NCBI GenBank assembly: GCA_945902775.1
Contig: CAMDMY010000022.1
Location: forward strand, 1 to 40,413
From: Chryseobacterium gleum
Lineage (GTDB): Bacteria; Bacteroidota; Bacteroidia; Flavobacteriales_D; Crocinitomicaceae
Length of the DNA: 40,413 nucleotides
Reading direction: 5' to 3'
Shown piece after piece: positions 1-8,755 of this stretch (within the stretch, counting starts at the first letter, position 1; the number at the start of each line of letters is the position of its first letter). The notes under the pieces were generated by a model. It searched no databases. It worked only from the letters and a program-made list of their open reading frames with translations, and was not told the DNA's origin. Position numbers and translations under genes: made by a program.

Positions 1-1154
1 ACATGGGGTTTGAAAATGCAACTCCAATACAAGAATTTGCAATTCCTAAAATATTAGCAAACAAAGATATTATTGCTTGTGCTCAAACAGGTACAGGAAA
101 AACCGCTGCATTTATTTTACCTATTTTAAATAAATTAGTAGGAAAAGAAGATTTAACTATAGACACTTTAATAATAGTCCCAACTAGAGAATTAGCTGTT
201 CAAATTGAACAAGAAATTCAGGGGTTATCGTATTTTGTATCGGTAGGTTCACAAGCAGTTTACGGAGGGGGTGACGGAAAAGATTGGGATATTCAAAAAG
301 ATGCGTTAAAAAACGGTACTGATATAATTGTTGCTACTCCTGGTAAATTAATTTCTCATTTAGCAATGGGCTATGTTAATTTTAAACATGTTAAACATTT
401 AGTCTTAGATGAAGCGGATAAAATGTTAGATATGGGATTTTTGGATGATTTAGAAAAAATCATTTCTTATTTACCTAAAAATCATCAAACGTTAATGTTT
501 AGTGCTACAATGGCCCCTAAAATTAGAACGTTGGCGGCTAAGATTTTAAAAGATCCTGAGGAAATTACATTATCTATTTCTAAACCTGCACCTGGAGTAT
601 CTCAAAATTTATATTTGACGTTTGACAATCAAAAAATCCCTGTTATTAAACATATTTTAGAGCAACGACCTGAATATACAAGTATCATTATTTTCACTTC
701 ATCTAAAAGTAAGGTTTCTGAAATTGTTCAAGGATTAAGAAAATTAGGATTCAAATCACAAGGAATTTCTTCTAATTTAACGCAATTAGAAAGAGAAGAA
801 GTTTTAAGAGGATTTAGATCAAAAAGAATAAGAATCTTAGTTGCTACCGATGTTATGAGTAGAGGAATCGACATCAAAGAGATTAACATGGTGATTAATT
901 ATGATGCTCCTCACGATGCGGAAGATTATGTTCATCGAATTGGTAGAACGGCAAGAGCAAATACCAAAGGGGAAGCATATACTTTGATTAATGAGAAGGA
1001 TATGCAAAAAATGCAAAGGATTGAAAAATTGATTGAAGCTGAAATTCCACGTCAAGTTTTACCTGAAGAATTAGGCGAAGGACCAATTTGGAGAACCGGA
1101 AATACGAATACATTTAAAAATAAAAGAAAATTCAAGCCCAAAAAGAAAGACTAA
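1..1154 (+). CDS. DEAD-box ATP-dependent RNA helicase, 5' end cut by the window
   Basis: ATP-dependent RNA helicase that would remodel RNA in the cytoplasm (ribosome assembly or mRNA decay are the usual roles). Counting from the first in-frame ATG at position 3, visible motifs are the end of the Q motif (TPIQ, 7-10), motif I AQTGTGKT (27-34), DEAD (136-139), SAT (167-169) and motif VI HRIGRTAR (311-318). The Lys/Arg-rich tail ending in KPKKKD is typical of RhlE-like proteins that bind RNA through a basic extension. The Q motif normally has about 20 residues before TPIQ, including an upstream Phe, so the true start lies before the window and the ATG at 3 is internal. The exact paralogue (RhlE, DeaD or other) cannot be decided. 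No clear hairpin terminator is seen in the 39 bases before the convergent next gene. Confidence 0.93.
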   Translation, partial: MGFENATPIQEFAIPKILANKDIIACAQTGTGKTAAFILPILNKLVGKEDLTIDTLIIVPTRELAVQIEQEIQGLSYFVSVGSQAVYGGGDGKDWDIQKDALKNGTDIIVATPGKLISHLAMGYVNFKHVKHLVLDEADKMLDMGFLDDLEKIISYLPKNHQTLMFSATMAPKIRTLAAKILKDPEEITLSISKPAPGVSQNLYLTFDNQKIPVIKHILEQRPEYTSIIIFTSSKSKVSEIVQGLRKLGFKSQGISSNLTQLEREEVLRGFRSKRIRILVATDVMSRGIDIKEINMVINYDAPHDAEDYVHRIGRTARANTKGEAYTLINEKDMQKMQRIEKLIEAEIPRQVLPEELGEGPIWRTGNTNTFKNKRKFKPKKKD

Positions 1155-1193
1155 TAATTAAATAATCATCCTGAACCTCAATCTAATCCTCAA

Positions 1194-2672
1194 TTAATAA
1201 TTTCTATAATCATTCCATAAACAGCTTCGAATCCCAATCACTATTTGATAAGAAGGCTGCCTGTTTAATGTGTTTCCTGAAAGATGATTTTCCAAGAAAA
1301 TTTGTAAGTTATTTGTCTTATTAATAAGACATGACGTGGTAACAATTAATTTTGCACCATTCACCTTTGTCCCATTGCCAATTTTATTATTGTATTCTTT
1401 TTTGTGCAGATTGTAAGATAAGTATAGATCACTTCCATAGCTAAATCCATCATATTTCTCGAGACCTTTCAAATAGTAGTTAAAAAATGTTTTGATATTC
1501 CATTTTTTTGCTTGCCATTTTAATTCACCTAAGAATTCATAAAAATTTGCACCAAGTGGATGTGCTAATGAATAACCTTGATTACCATAATTTTGACTAG
1601 AACTAGCGTGAGAGTATGTATAAGGCCGAGCGAAATTCATTTCTAAACGATAAAAATATTTTTGATTCATATTTGTAAATCTACCTTTTACTCCAATTTG
1701 TCCCCCATATTTATTTGCCCACCATCTACTTTTTGCTTTTAATTCTGAAAGTAGAAATTCATCCAATATTACTTGAGTGTAAAATGTATGTTGTTCATAT
1801 TTTGCTGATGCTTGAAAGCCAAGTAGTATGTTATCCGGAGAACCAAGTGAATATTCTTGTGGTCTATAAAAAACAATCGGATTTAAATATTCGACGTCAT
1901 ACCCTCTATTTAAAGTTGTATCTTTTGGTGAAAATAGTACTGTTTCAAAAATACCAATATTCAATTTTTTTGTAATGTTGTAACTTAGCAAATGACTAGA
2001 AGAATATTTTGACTTGAATAAATCTGAAGTTGCTGATTTTTCTTTTAAAAATTTATATTGCACCATATATTCAAATCGTCCTAAAGTTGTTCTAATTTGA
2101 ACAAATGGATATGGTTTTCCATAATCACTTAGAAGCATTGATCTATTTCCTTCGCCAATGAAATTATGGTCTATTCCAGTTTGAAAATTAAAAATATGGT
2201 TAGGAGTAAAAGATATCCTACCTCTGATATCAGTGTAATTATAACTTGAACTTGTTGTTTTTTTAAAATAATAGGCTTTTGGAGTAAATATATTCGAATA
2301 TGTTTCTCCAATTCCTTCAATAGCAGAAATTTTAGCGAACCATTTATCATTTAAATCAGCAGTTAAAGTTGCACCTAGACCAGTTCGATATGAACCATAT
2401 ACACCTGACTCTATTCCTAAGTCTATAATTGGGGAAATGGTTAAAGAACGGCAGCCACCATCATTTTTACTTTCAGTTAAATAAAAAAACTTATTTGGAC
2501 TCGTCGTACAATTTTTGATTATTCTAATGGATGGCTTGATGCTACTATGACTATTTAATTCAATTGGAGGGATTGAATCATTTGGCATTTCTTCATATAA
2601 TGCGCCAATGCCATTTTGTGAAATCCCAAAATTTGCAAGAAAAATGAATAGTATGAATATTTTCCAGTTCAT
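1194..2672 (-). CDS. Wzi/RemB-like outer-membrane beta-barrel protein (copy 2 of a tandem pair)
   Basis: A 492-residue protein with an N-terminal signal peptide (hydrophobic run ending near FGISQ). The rest is rich in alternating aromatic/polar stretches typical of outer-membrane beta strands. Around residues 168-205 it carries FIGEGNRSMLLSDYGKPYPF, the pattern I associate with the capsule-assembly Wzi family and with the flavobacterial gliding protein RemB. The upstream neighbour has the same motif (HFIGSGYRSLLLSDN), so the two are paralogues. Its ATG overlaps the stop of that neighbour in a TAATG arrangement (2670-2674), indicating translational coupling. A role in outer-membrane polysaccharide attachment or surface motility is inferred from the family; the choice between Wzi and RemB is uncertain. 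Confidence 0.7.
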   Translation of the reverse strand: MNWKIFILFIFLANFGISQNGIGALYEEMPNDSIPPIELNSHSSIKPSIRIIKNCTTSPNKFFYLTESKNDGGCRSLTISPIIDLGIESGVYGSYRTGLGATLTADLNDKWFAKISAIEGIGETYSNIFTPKAYYFKKTTSSSYNYTDIRGRISFTPNHIFNFQTGIDHNFIGEGNRSMLLSDYGKPYPFVQIRTTLGRFEYMVQYKFLKEKSATSDLFKSKYSSSHLLSYNITKKLNIGIFETVLFSPKDTTLNRGYDVEYLNPIVFYRPQEYSLGSPDNILLGFQASAKYEQHTFYTQVILDEFLLSELKAKSRWWANKYGGQIGVKGRFTNMNQKYFYRLEMNFARPYTYSHASSSQNYGNQGYSLAHPLGANFYEFLGELKWQAKKWNIKTFFNYYLKGLEKYDGFSYGSDLYLSYNLHKKEYNNKIGNGTKVNGAKLIVTTSCLINKTNNLQIFLENHLSGNTLNRQPSYQIVIGIRSCLWNDYRNY

Positions 2673-4228
2673 TAGAAATCGTTATAATGATTAATTAGTC
2701 CAGTTCTAATTCCAAGATTAAAGAATTTTGTCACATATGTATCTTTGGCGCTTTCTTGACGATAAATATACGTGCCAAAAACAGTAATATTCATTTTTCT
2801 GTTCAAACGGAAGCCAATTTCAATTTGTTCTTGTTGAACGTTACCATGTTGCCGAATAAAATTTTTATTGACTGCTAAAAGTGAATTTTTTTGGAAACCT
2901 TCTAACTGATATAAATTAACTTTTACATCAATATAGAAATATTGATATTCATAATTACTTCGAATTACAAATTCCTGAAAGCCATTTCCTTTTGAAATGG
3001 CTAGTGGTAAGTTATATTGACTATAATTTAGCCTTCTATTTTCGGCCTCATAAAGTAATCGTGGAACATAATTGTATTCTAATTGAAACATAAAATTTTT
3101 CAAATTTCCTAAATTATAACCACGATAACCTAATTGAAATCCAACATTTTTAACATCGAAATTACTCATTGCCAATTGATTATAAATTCTATGTTTAGAT
3201 CCAATTATATATTCAGTATTCAAACCTAGTAAGGAATTAAAATCATTCTTATTAGATGCAATAACGGATGAAAGTCCAGGAATAGGATTATAAAATAGAG
3301 GATTTACTTTTTTTGATGAAATAGAATCTCCTTTGTTCCAAATAATACCTTCAAATAAGCTAAAACTTAATTTATCAGAATGTTTATAGGTTAGATAATT
3401 TACTGAGAGGCCTTTCGTTTCATAGTATGCCTCATCGGTAGTTTTTATTGGTCTTCGAAGTAAATTTATAAGTTTAGATCTCATATAAACAAAACTAAAC
3501 TTTGGAGTAAGTTTTATATTTGTTTGAATATATGGTGAATTTATACTGTTATCTGATAATAGCAAAGAACGATAACCCGAACCGATAAAATGTGGGTTAT
3601 TTCCAGCTGAAATTTGAATTCGTTTTGTCGGAGCATAAATAAAATTTCCTATTGCATAGGCATAATCAAACCCATATATTTTAAATGGTTTTGTCCTTGC
3701 TGCACCAGGTATAACAGCGTTTTGAGTAGAATAACTTGCTCCATTTGGATAAAGCTCACCAACTGATTGATAATAAGCAGTTTCGTATTTCGTAAAACGT
3801 GCTTGATTTTCATAAAATGAAGTTGAGAAGGAAAAATTTTTGAAAATATCACCTTCTATATGGTAACCTCTTGTATTTTGAAATAAGCTTGGAGCTAAAC
3901 TATCATTTTTATCAATTCCTCTTGATATATCGAATGTAGGCGAAATTGTTAGATAATAGTCTTTTTCCTTAATTTCGATCAAATGTTTTTTCATTAAAAA
4001 GGCAGTAATTTGATAATATTGTTTTGCTGAATCTGCAATTTTATCAATTAATTTAAAGTCACTTTCACAAGCCGGAAGGAATGATCCATTTGAAAAACTT
4101 TTATTATTAAATGGAGAGAATAATTTGTCTTTGTAATATGAACTTATAGGTAATAAATTCTGTTGCGATAAAATAGGAATTATCGAAAAGATAGAAAATA
4201 TAAATGCAAGAATTATATTTTTTTTCAT
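2672..4228 (-). CDS. Wzi/RemB-like outer-membrane beta-barrel protein (copy 1 of a tandem pair)
   Basis: A 518-residue protein with a signal peptide (cleavage probably after the hydrophobic stretch ending IPILSQ), followed by a beta-strand-rich, Tyr/Asn-rich sequence. Near residue 213 it contains HFIGSGYRSLLLSDN, matching the motif of the downstream paralogue and of Wzi/RemB-type proteins. The first ~100 residues, with a short helical segment (LIDKIADSAKQYY), are more like family members that carry an N-terminal extension. Its ATG shares a base with the cysQ stop (CATTA at 4226-4230, TAATG on the coding strand), so it is probably translated by re-initiation after cysQ. Function is inferred from family only: a surface-exposed barrel interacting with polysaccharide or gliding components. 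Confidence 0.7.
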   Translation of the reverse strand: MKKNIILAFIFSIFSIIPILSQQNLLPISSYYKDKLFSPFNNKSFSNGSFLPACESDFKLIDKIADSAKQYYQITAFLMKKHLIEIKEKDYYLTISPTFDISRGIDKNDSLAPSLFQNTRGYHIEGDIFKNFSFSTSFYENQARFTKYETAYYQSVGELYPNGASYSTQNAVIPGAARTKPFKIYGFDYAYAIGNFIYAPTKRIQISAGNNPHFIGSGYRSLLLSDNSINSPYIQTNIKLTPKFSFVYMRSKLINLLRRPIKTTDEAYYETKGLSVNYLTYKHSDKLSFSLFEGIIWNKGDSISSKKVNPLFYNPIPGLSSVIASNKNDFNSLLGLNTEYIIGSKHRIYNQLAMSNFDVKNVGFQLGYRGYNLGNLKNFMFQLEYNYVPRLLYEAENRRLNYSQYNLPLAISKGNGFQEFVIRSNYEYQYFYIDVKVNLYQLEGFQKNSLLAVNKNFIRQHGNVQQEQIEIGFRLNRKMNITVFGTYIYRQESAKDTYVTKFFNLGIRTGLINHYNDF

Positions 4229-5040
4229 TAAAATAATTTAATTAATGGTTTTGTTAATGCAATAAAATGAGGGTTGAATAGGTTTTTTTTATTATAAACT
4301 AATTTTTGCCCACTTTCTATAGAGGTAATAGAGCCTCCAAGTGCTTCAAGAATTGCTTGTCCAGCTGCAATATCCCATTCCATTGTTGGTGCAAATCTAG
4401 GGTATATATCAGCTTTACCTTCGGCTAAATCAAAAAACTTGAGAGCACTCCCTTTTTTAAGATATTCTATCGAAGGATAAGTTAATTTTAATTTTTCTAT
4501 AAAATCAAATGAGGCACCTGAATTTGGCGAATGTGACATCGTCATAACAAGAGGATTATTTGCAATTGTTCTAGCAGATAGTTTCAACCATTTAGTTTCA
4601 TTATTAATATCTTTAAAATCTGAAATAAATACGCCTACTTTTTCACCTCCAAATAACACGGTATTATCAGTAGGCGAAGCAATAATCCCAAAAATAGTTT
4701 GTTTATTTTCGATCAACGCTATATTAACAGCAAATTGGTCATTTCTTTTTATAAATTCTTTGGTGCCATCTAATGGGTCAACGCACCAATTTAACTTCCA
4801 GTTTTTTCTTTCTGCAAAATCTTGATGAATTGTTTCTTCACCAAGAATGGGAATGTTTGTCGAATTTAAAATTCTTGATATAATTTCGGATGATGCTAAA
4901 TCAGCTTCTGTAACTGGAGAACCATCTTTTTTAATCTCAGATTGAAATCCTTTTTCATAAAATTCTATTATCACTTTTGAAGCCTCAATAGAAGCTTTTA
5001 AAGCAATATGATAGATATCTGGAAATGTACTCAATTTCAA
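4228..5040 (-). CDS. cysQ: 3'(2'),5'-bisphosphate nucleotidase CysQ
   Basis: Inositol-monophosphatase-superfamily phosphatase of 270 residues that would hydrolyse 3'-phosphoadenosine 5'-phosphate (PAP) to AMP, removing the by-product of sulfotransfer. Seen are the metal-binding acidic EE of LGEETIHQ, the signature WCVDPLDGTKEF (D near 88) and the C-terminal MEWDIAAGQAILEALGG, with the final metal-binding Asp near 223. The start codon used is TTG (5040); the only other near starts are another TTG two codons in, and there is an in-frame stop just upstream (5050-5052). A TAnnTTTG box on the minus strand (5051-5058) lies only about 10 bases before it, suggesting a very short leader. First gene of a coupled three-gene unit with two Wzi-like proteins, a possible hint of a sulfated-polymer connection (inference). 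Confidence 0.9.
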   Translation of the reverse strand: MKLSTFPDIYHIALKASIEASKVIIEFYEKGFQSEIKKDGSPVTEADLASSEIISRILNSTNIPILGEETIHQDFAERKNWKLNWCVDPLDGTKEFIKRNDQFAVNIALIENKQTIFGIIASPTDNTVLFGGEKVGVFISDFKDINNETKWLKLSARTIANNPLVMTMSHSPNSGASFDFIEKLKLTYPSIEYLKKGSALKFFDLAEGKADIYPRFAPTMEWDIAAGQAILEALGGSITSIESGQKLVYNKKNLFNPHFIALTKPLIKLF

Positions 5041-5050
5041 TTTGTTTGTT

Positions 5051-5058
5051 CAAAAATA
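5051..5058 (-). promoter_or_regulatory. Probable cysQ promoter -7 box
   Basis: On the minus strand this reads TATTTTTG, matching the Bacteroidota TAnnTTTG -7 box, about 10 bases before the TTG start of cysQ. No good TTG -33 box lies at the usual 17-23 base spacing, so the assignment is tentative. Confidence 0.4.
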
Positions 5059-5204
5059 GACATTCTCAACTAATTTCGTTACATGAAATATTTAATTTTT
5101 ATTTGAGTTATCCCTTGGTTAATTTCGATCAAGAGCAAAAGTTGGGGATTGAAAACAATTCTAAATCAATTATCAAGAATAATTTAACTTTATCAATTAA
5201 ACTT

Positions 5205-5440
5205 CGATTATCATTTTCTTACTTTTCCTTGATGAAAAGTAAGCAAAAATCAAGGATCTTTCTAAGGAATTTTTCACTTCATTTAGGTGATTCCAACTGA
5301 AAATATATCGCTATTGAAGTGAAACCGCAGGTAAATACTTCCCTTCACGCTATCTTTCGCTGAAAAAGCGAAACGCGATTACGGAAAAATTTACAACTAA
5401 TTCGGTAGAAAGACCAAATTCAAATTAGTGCTTCGCAAAT
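5205..5440. repeat. Inverted-repeat-rich non-coding element
   Basis: Three perfect stems are visible: CTTACTTTTC (5218-5227) with GAAAAGTAAG (5234-5243) around a CTTGAT loop; TTTCACTTCA (5272-5281) with TGAAGTGAAA (5315-5324); and TTTCGCT (5355-5361) with AGCGAAA (5367-5373). The loop sequence CTTGAT of the first stem is itself complementary to ATCAAG at 5249-5254. Short segments resembling the first stem are, from memory, common between genes in Flavobacteriia, so an interspersed repeat is likely; a structured RNA is the alternative. Confidence 0.45.
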
Positions 5441-5566
5441 AAATTTTTTATTTTATTTCTATAATACAATAAAAAAAAAATAGTCACCAACTTTTTGTGT
5501 TGATTTGTTAATTTCAACTTATTAAATTAATTCAATTTTGAATTCTTGAGTCAATTTTTTATACAT

Positions 5567-5598
5567 AAAAAAAGCTGTCTTTAAAGACAGCTTTTTGA
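5567..5598 (-). terminator. Rho-independent terminator
   Basis: A perfect 24-base palindrome (AAAGCTGTCTTT followed by its complement, 5571-5594) flanked by A and T runs. It stands just downstream of the minus-strand gene ending at 5619 and could act in either direction. Confidence 0.85.
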
Positions 5599-5618
5599 TA
5601 TAAACTTTTATTTTAAAA

Positions 5619-6356
5619 TTAATGTCGAATAATTAATTTTCTATTTGAAATTCTTGTGTCTGATGATTCTAGAGTTACAAAATAAATTCCATTTTTAAAA
5701 TCGGAAACATCAATCTTTTTATTACCTGAAAGTGTCTCAGAATAAACGTTGTTACCCAACACATCTATTATTTTTATTGACATAGGCTCGTTTGATGTCG
5801 ATGAAACAAAAATTTGATCTGAAGCAGGATTTGGACCGATAGTTAAAGTGTTAGTTTGCTTGATACTTTTTAATCCTAAAACATAAACAATACGAATATC
5901 TACATAATCCTCGTAAGTCGTCCCGTCACCAATATGATAACGGTAAGTAGCATTTCCGGCTGATGAACCAGGCGTAAAATGTAAATTTAAAGAAGCTTTT
6001 TCAGTATTATTCAATACTATAGGATTATTCGCAGGTGTTGGCCAAATATCTCCAGAAGGTAAGTAACACGAACCAGGAATACAAAGTTGATCATTCCAAT
6101 CATTTGCAACACTTAATTTTTCACGTGTAATTCTCCATGATTTTGCTGATCCAGTATTATTTTGTAATTCTAAATCTAAAACTACATAACCTAATAAATT
6201 TAATTGGTCATTTGATGGGTCAACATTTAAAATATATGGATTTAATCCATTGCCTGATATATCAGCCTGACTACCAGCAACACTAATAGATATCTGAGAG
6301 AAACTTATTAGATTTATGGATATAAATAATATGATTAAAAGTAAAGCTTTTTTCAT
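5619..6356 (-). CDS. Small secreted protein with type A T9SS sorting domain
   Basis: A 245-residue protein. The start is placed at the ATG giving MKKALLL, because a signal peptide begins there (cleavage near ISFSQ) and the -7 box at 6377-6384 lies upstream of it; the reading frame continues 17 codons further up without promoter support. The last ~75 residues are a type A C-terminal sorting domain: IGPNPASDQIFV, then MSIKIIDVLGNNVYSETL, the FKNGIYFVTL strand and a basic end (KLIIRH). This directs T9SS export and lipid-linked surface attachment. The middle (about 22-170) looks like a beta-sandwich with one Cys pair (CIPGSC) and is not recognised; function unknown. Confidence 0.85.
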   Translation of the reverse strand: MKKALLLIILFISINLISFSQISISVAGSQADISGNGLNPYILNVDPSNDQLNLLGYVVLDLELQNNTGSAKSWRITREKLSVANDWNDQLCIPGSCYLPSGDIWPTPANNPIVLNNTEKASLNLHFTPGSSAGNATYRYHIGDGTTYEDYVDIRIVYVLGLKSIKQTNTLTIGPNPASDQIFVSSTSNEPMSIKIIDVLGNNVYSETLSGNKKIDVSDFKNGIYFVTLESSDTRISNRKLIIRH

Positions 6357-6376
6357 GTTTTCAATGTTATTTAAAA

Positions 6377-6407
6377 CAAATATACTAAATTGAAACTTCA
6401 ATATCAA
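6377..6407 (-). promoter_or_regulatory. Promoter of the small T9SS-secreted protein gene
   Basis: Minus-strand TATATTTG (-7 box, 6377-6384) with TTG at about 6405-6407, spacing near 20 bases, which fits the Bacteroidota consensus. The leader before the ATG would be about 13-15 bases. Confidence 0.55.
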
Positions 6408-6442
6408 GTTATTTTCTTTTTATTTTAGCTAGATTAATTTTA

Positions 6443-6469
6443 TTGATTTATTAAAAAATAGTACTTTTG
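6443..6469 (+). promoter_or_regulatory. Promoter of the TlpA-DUF6029-Omp28 unit
   Basis: TTG at 6443-6445 and TACTTTTG (-7 box) at 6462-6469, with 16 bases between them, slightly shorter than usual. About 48 bases to the start codon at 6518. It is divergent from the promoter at 6377-6407. Confidence 0.5.
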
Positions 6470-6517
6470 GTTTAATAATTGTTAGAATTATAAAACGTAT
6501 AAATAAATTAGCTACAC

Positions 6518-7033
6518 ATGAAAAATATATTTTCTTTAATTGTTTCATTCTCATTTTTTTTAAGTTCATATTGTCAAGAAAATGCTTCTCATATTTTGGA
6601 AGTAAAAAAAGTTCCGTCTGTTCAACTAAAAGATGTGGATGGGAAATCCATTAATACTGCTGAATTAGGATTTAAAGGTCCAGTAGTTTTTAGTTTTTGG
6701 GCAACTTGGTGCTCCCCTTGTAAAAGAGAATTAAATACAATCCATGACTTATATTCTGATTGGCAGGCAGAAACAGGTGTAAACCTTGTTGCAGTTTCAA
6801 TCGATGATGAAAAAACAAAAAATCAAGTTCCAGTTTATGTAGATGGAAAGGCATGGGATTATTTAGTTTTAATGGATGTAAATGGTGATTTTAAAAGAGC
6901 AATGGGAGTGAATAATGTTCCGCATACTTTTTTGGTAGATGCTAACGGTAATATTGTTTATTCACATAATAATTATGCTCCTGGTGATGAGGATAAATTG
7001 TATGAAGAAATTAAAAAACTTTCTACAAAATAA
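6518..7033 (+). CDS. TlpA-like thioredoxin-fold protein, exported
   Basis: A 171-residue periplasmic thiol-disulfide oxidoreductase of the TlpA/ResA type. It has a signal peptide (ending near LSSYCQ), then a thioredoxin fold with FWATWCSPCKREL (Cys65 and Cys68 of CxxC) and the cis-proline loop VPHTF (Pro135). The length is normal for a single-domain TlpA. The Cys at the end of the signal peptide (SSYCQ) could be lipidated, but the pattern is not a good lipobox. It is first of a three-gene plus-strand run with a DUF6029-like barrel protein (38 bases downstream) and an Omp28-like protein, so its substrate may be a disulfide in one of them (inference). Confidence 0.9.
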   Translation: MKNIFSLIVSFSFFLSSYCQENASHILEVKKVPSVQLKDVDGKSINTAELGFKGPVVFSFWATWCSPCKRELNTIHDLYSDWQAETGVNLVAVSIDDEKTKNQVPVYVDGKAWDYLVLMDVNGDFKRAMGVNNVPHTFLVDANGNIVYSHNNYAPGDEDKLYEEIKKLSTK

Positions 7034-7071
7034 TTTTACAACTATAATTAGTTCACTTATTAAACAAATTG

Positions 7072-8739
7072 ATGATTAAATATATTTTCTTTTCTTTTTC
7101 CATTTTCACTTCATTTATAGCTTATAATCAATCGAATAATGCAAATATCACTGGGAATATTGAAAGTACATTTCAATATCTAAGAGCAGATTCGTTGATT
7201 GGAGCTAATTTACCTCCTCAAAAAGGATTGTTAAATTCTTATATGAATGCATTTTATACGCAAGGAAGTTTTAAAGCGGGTATGCGAATCGAGTCCTATA
7301 TGCCTCATATTAATGGATACCCTGATCGTTTCGATGGGACAGGTTTAGGTATGCGTTATATTGGTTTTGTAAACGATAAAGTGGATGTTACATTAGGTAA
7401 TTTTTATGAGCAATTTGGTGCTGGTTTATTGTTTCGAGCTTATGAGGATAGAGCATTAGGATACGATAATGCAATGGACGGAATGAGATTAATTGTTAGA
7501 CCAGTGAAAGGAGTAGTTTTAAAAGGTGTATATGGCAATCAACGCCAGGATTTTAAGTCTGGAATAATAATTCATTCGGCAGGAATTGTGAGAGGTTTAG
7601 ATGGTGAAATTCATTTTAATGAATTAATCAGGGGGTTAAATGAGTCTAAATTTGATTTTACTATTGGTGCTTCTTTTGTAAGTAAGTATCAAAAAGATGA
7701 CAATGACTTATTGAAATTACCTGAAAATGTTGGTAGTTATGGGGCAAGAGCAAAATTAAGATACGGGAAATTAACTTTTAATGCTGAACATGTTATAAAA
7801 GAAAACGACCCATCTTCTGATAATCAAAATATTTATAATACAGGGCATGCTACATTGTTTAATTTAGGATATTCTAAAAAAGGTTTTGGTTTTTCTTTCT
7901 CTGGGAAATCAGTTGATAACATGAGTTTTCGTTCGGATAGAAATCAATCATTACAAGTTGATTTAATAAATTATTTACCTTCAATGAATAAAACACATAC
8001 TTATAATTTAGTTGCTTCGCTTTACCCTTATGCAACTCAATTAAATGGAGAAATTGCTTATCAAACAGAAGTTGTATATACTATTCCAAAAGGTTCAAAA
8101 TTAGGAGGTACTTATGGGACAACTTTAAATGGAAATTTTTCAACGGCTTACCAACCTCTTCAGCATACTTCAACAATCAAAGCTTCTGACTCAACTGGTA
8201 TAGCTTATGTGGGAAGACCTTTTGATAAAAGTAGTAACTTGTATTGGCAGGATATTAATTTCAGTATTTCCAGAAAATTTTCGAAATCATTCAATTTGGT
8301 TCTAAGTTATTTTGACATTAAATTAAATAACGACGTTGCAAAAGTTACTGAAGATGCTAAAGGAATTATTTCTTCACATATTGGCGTAATAGAAGCAGGA
8401 TATAAAATCAACAAAAATCACTCTATACGAATTGAATTGCAAGAATTAGTTACAAACAAAGGAAAAGCAAGAGACAAAGGAGATTGGGCAACTGCCGTAG
8501 TTGAATATAATTTTAAATCAAATTGGTTTTTTGGTGTAATGGATCAATACAATTATTCTAATCCTGAGAAAGAGTTACAAATTCATTACGTTATTGGAAC
8601 AGTAGGTTATGTAGAAGGTTCTTCTAGATTCACAGTATCAGTTGGTCGACAAAGAGCTGGTTTATTCTGTGTTGGTGGAGTTTGTAGAAATGTCCCTGCA
8701 TCTAATGGATTAACCTTCTCGTTTACACAAAGTTTTTAA
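7072..8739 (+). CDS. DUF6029-like outer-membrane protein
   Basis: A 555-residue protein with a signal peptide and a long beta-strand-rich body. I recognise the pattern of the Bacteroidota family DUF6029 (for example GLGMRYIGF, TLGNFYEQFGAGLLFRAYE and a final GRQRAGLFCVGGVCRNVPAS), predicted to be an outer-membrane barrel; its function is not established. Two Cys residues five apart (FCVGGVC) lie close to the C-terminus. The start is placed at ATG 7072 rather than the adjacent TTG at 7069. It sits between genes for two thioredoxin-fold proteins, with gaps of 38 and 16 bases, indicating one transcript. Confidence 0.75.
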   Translation: MIKYIFFSFSIFTSFIAYNQSNNANITGNIESTFQYLRADSLIGANLPPQKGLLNSYMNAFYTQGSFKAGMRIESYMPHINGYPDRFDGTGLGMRYIGFVNDKVDVTLGNFYEQFGAGLLFRAYEDRALGYDNAMDGMRLIVRPVKGVVLKGVYGNQRQDFKSGIIIHSAGIVRGLDGEIHFNELIRGLNESKFDFTIGASFVSKYQKDDNDLLKLPENVGSYGARAKLRYGKLTFNAEHVIKENDPSSDNQNIYNTGHATLFNLGYSKKGFGFSFSGKSVDNMSFRSDRNQSLQVDLINYLPSMNKTHTYNLVASLYPYATQLNGEIAYQTEVVYTIPKGSKLGGTYGTTLNGNFSTAYQPLQHTSTIKASDSTGIAYVGRPFDKSSNLYWQDINFSISRKFSKSFNLVLSYFDIKLNNDVAKVTEDAKGIISSHIGVIEAGYKINKNHSIRIELQELVTNKGKARDKGDWATAVVEYNFKSNWFFGVMDQYNYSNPEKELQIHYVIGTVGYVEGSSRFTVSVGRQRAGLFCVGGVCRNVPASNGLTFSFTQSF

Positions 8740-8755
8740 TTAAAACCGAATTTAT

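Larger units (their letters stand above)
5041..5618. other. 578-base intergenic region with several inverted repeats, no convincing gene
   Basis: Contains the cysQ promoter side at its left end and the terminator of the next minus-strand gene at its right end. The middle (about 5205-5440) is unusually rich in inverted repeats and less AT-rich than its surroundings; see the repeat entry. A possible plus-strand reading frame at 5025-5300 has no recognisable protein features and overlaps the start of cysQ, so I do not call it a gene. Confidence 0.7.

Noticed and set aside
837-1055. Minus-strand reading frame inside the helicase gene
   Set aside because: It lies antisense to conserved helicase motifs and has no protein features.
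5025-5300. Plus-strand reading frame of 91 codons in the gap after cysQ
   Set aside because: It overlaps the cysQ start, runs through inverted repeats, and shows no domain, signal or promoter; it reads like translated non-coding repeat.
6357-6407. Longer N-terminus for the small T9SS protein
   Set aside because: It would precede a normal MKK signal peptide and overlap the promoter boxes.
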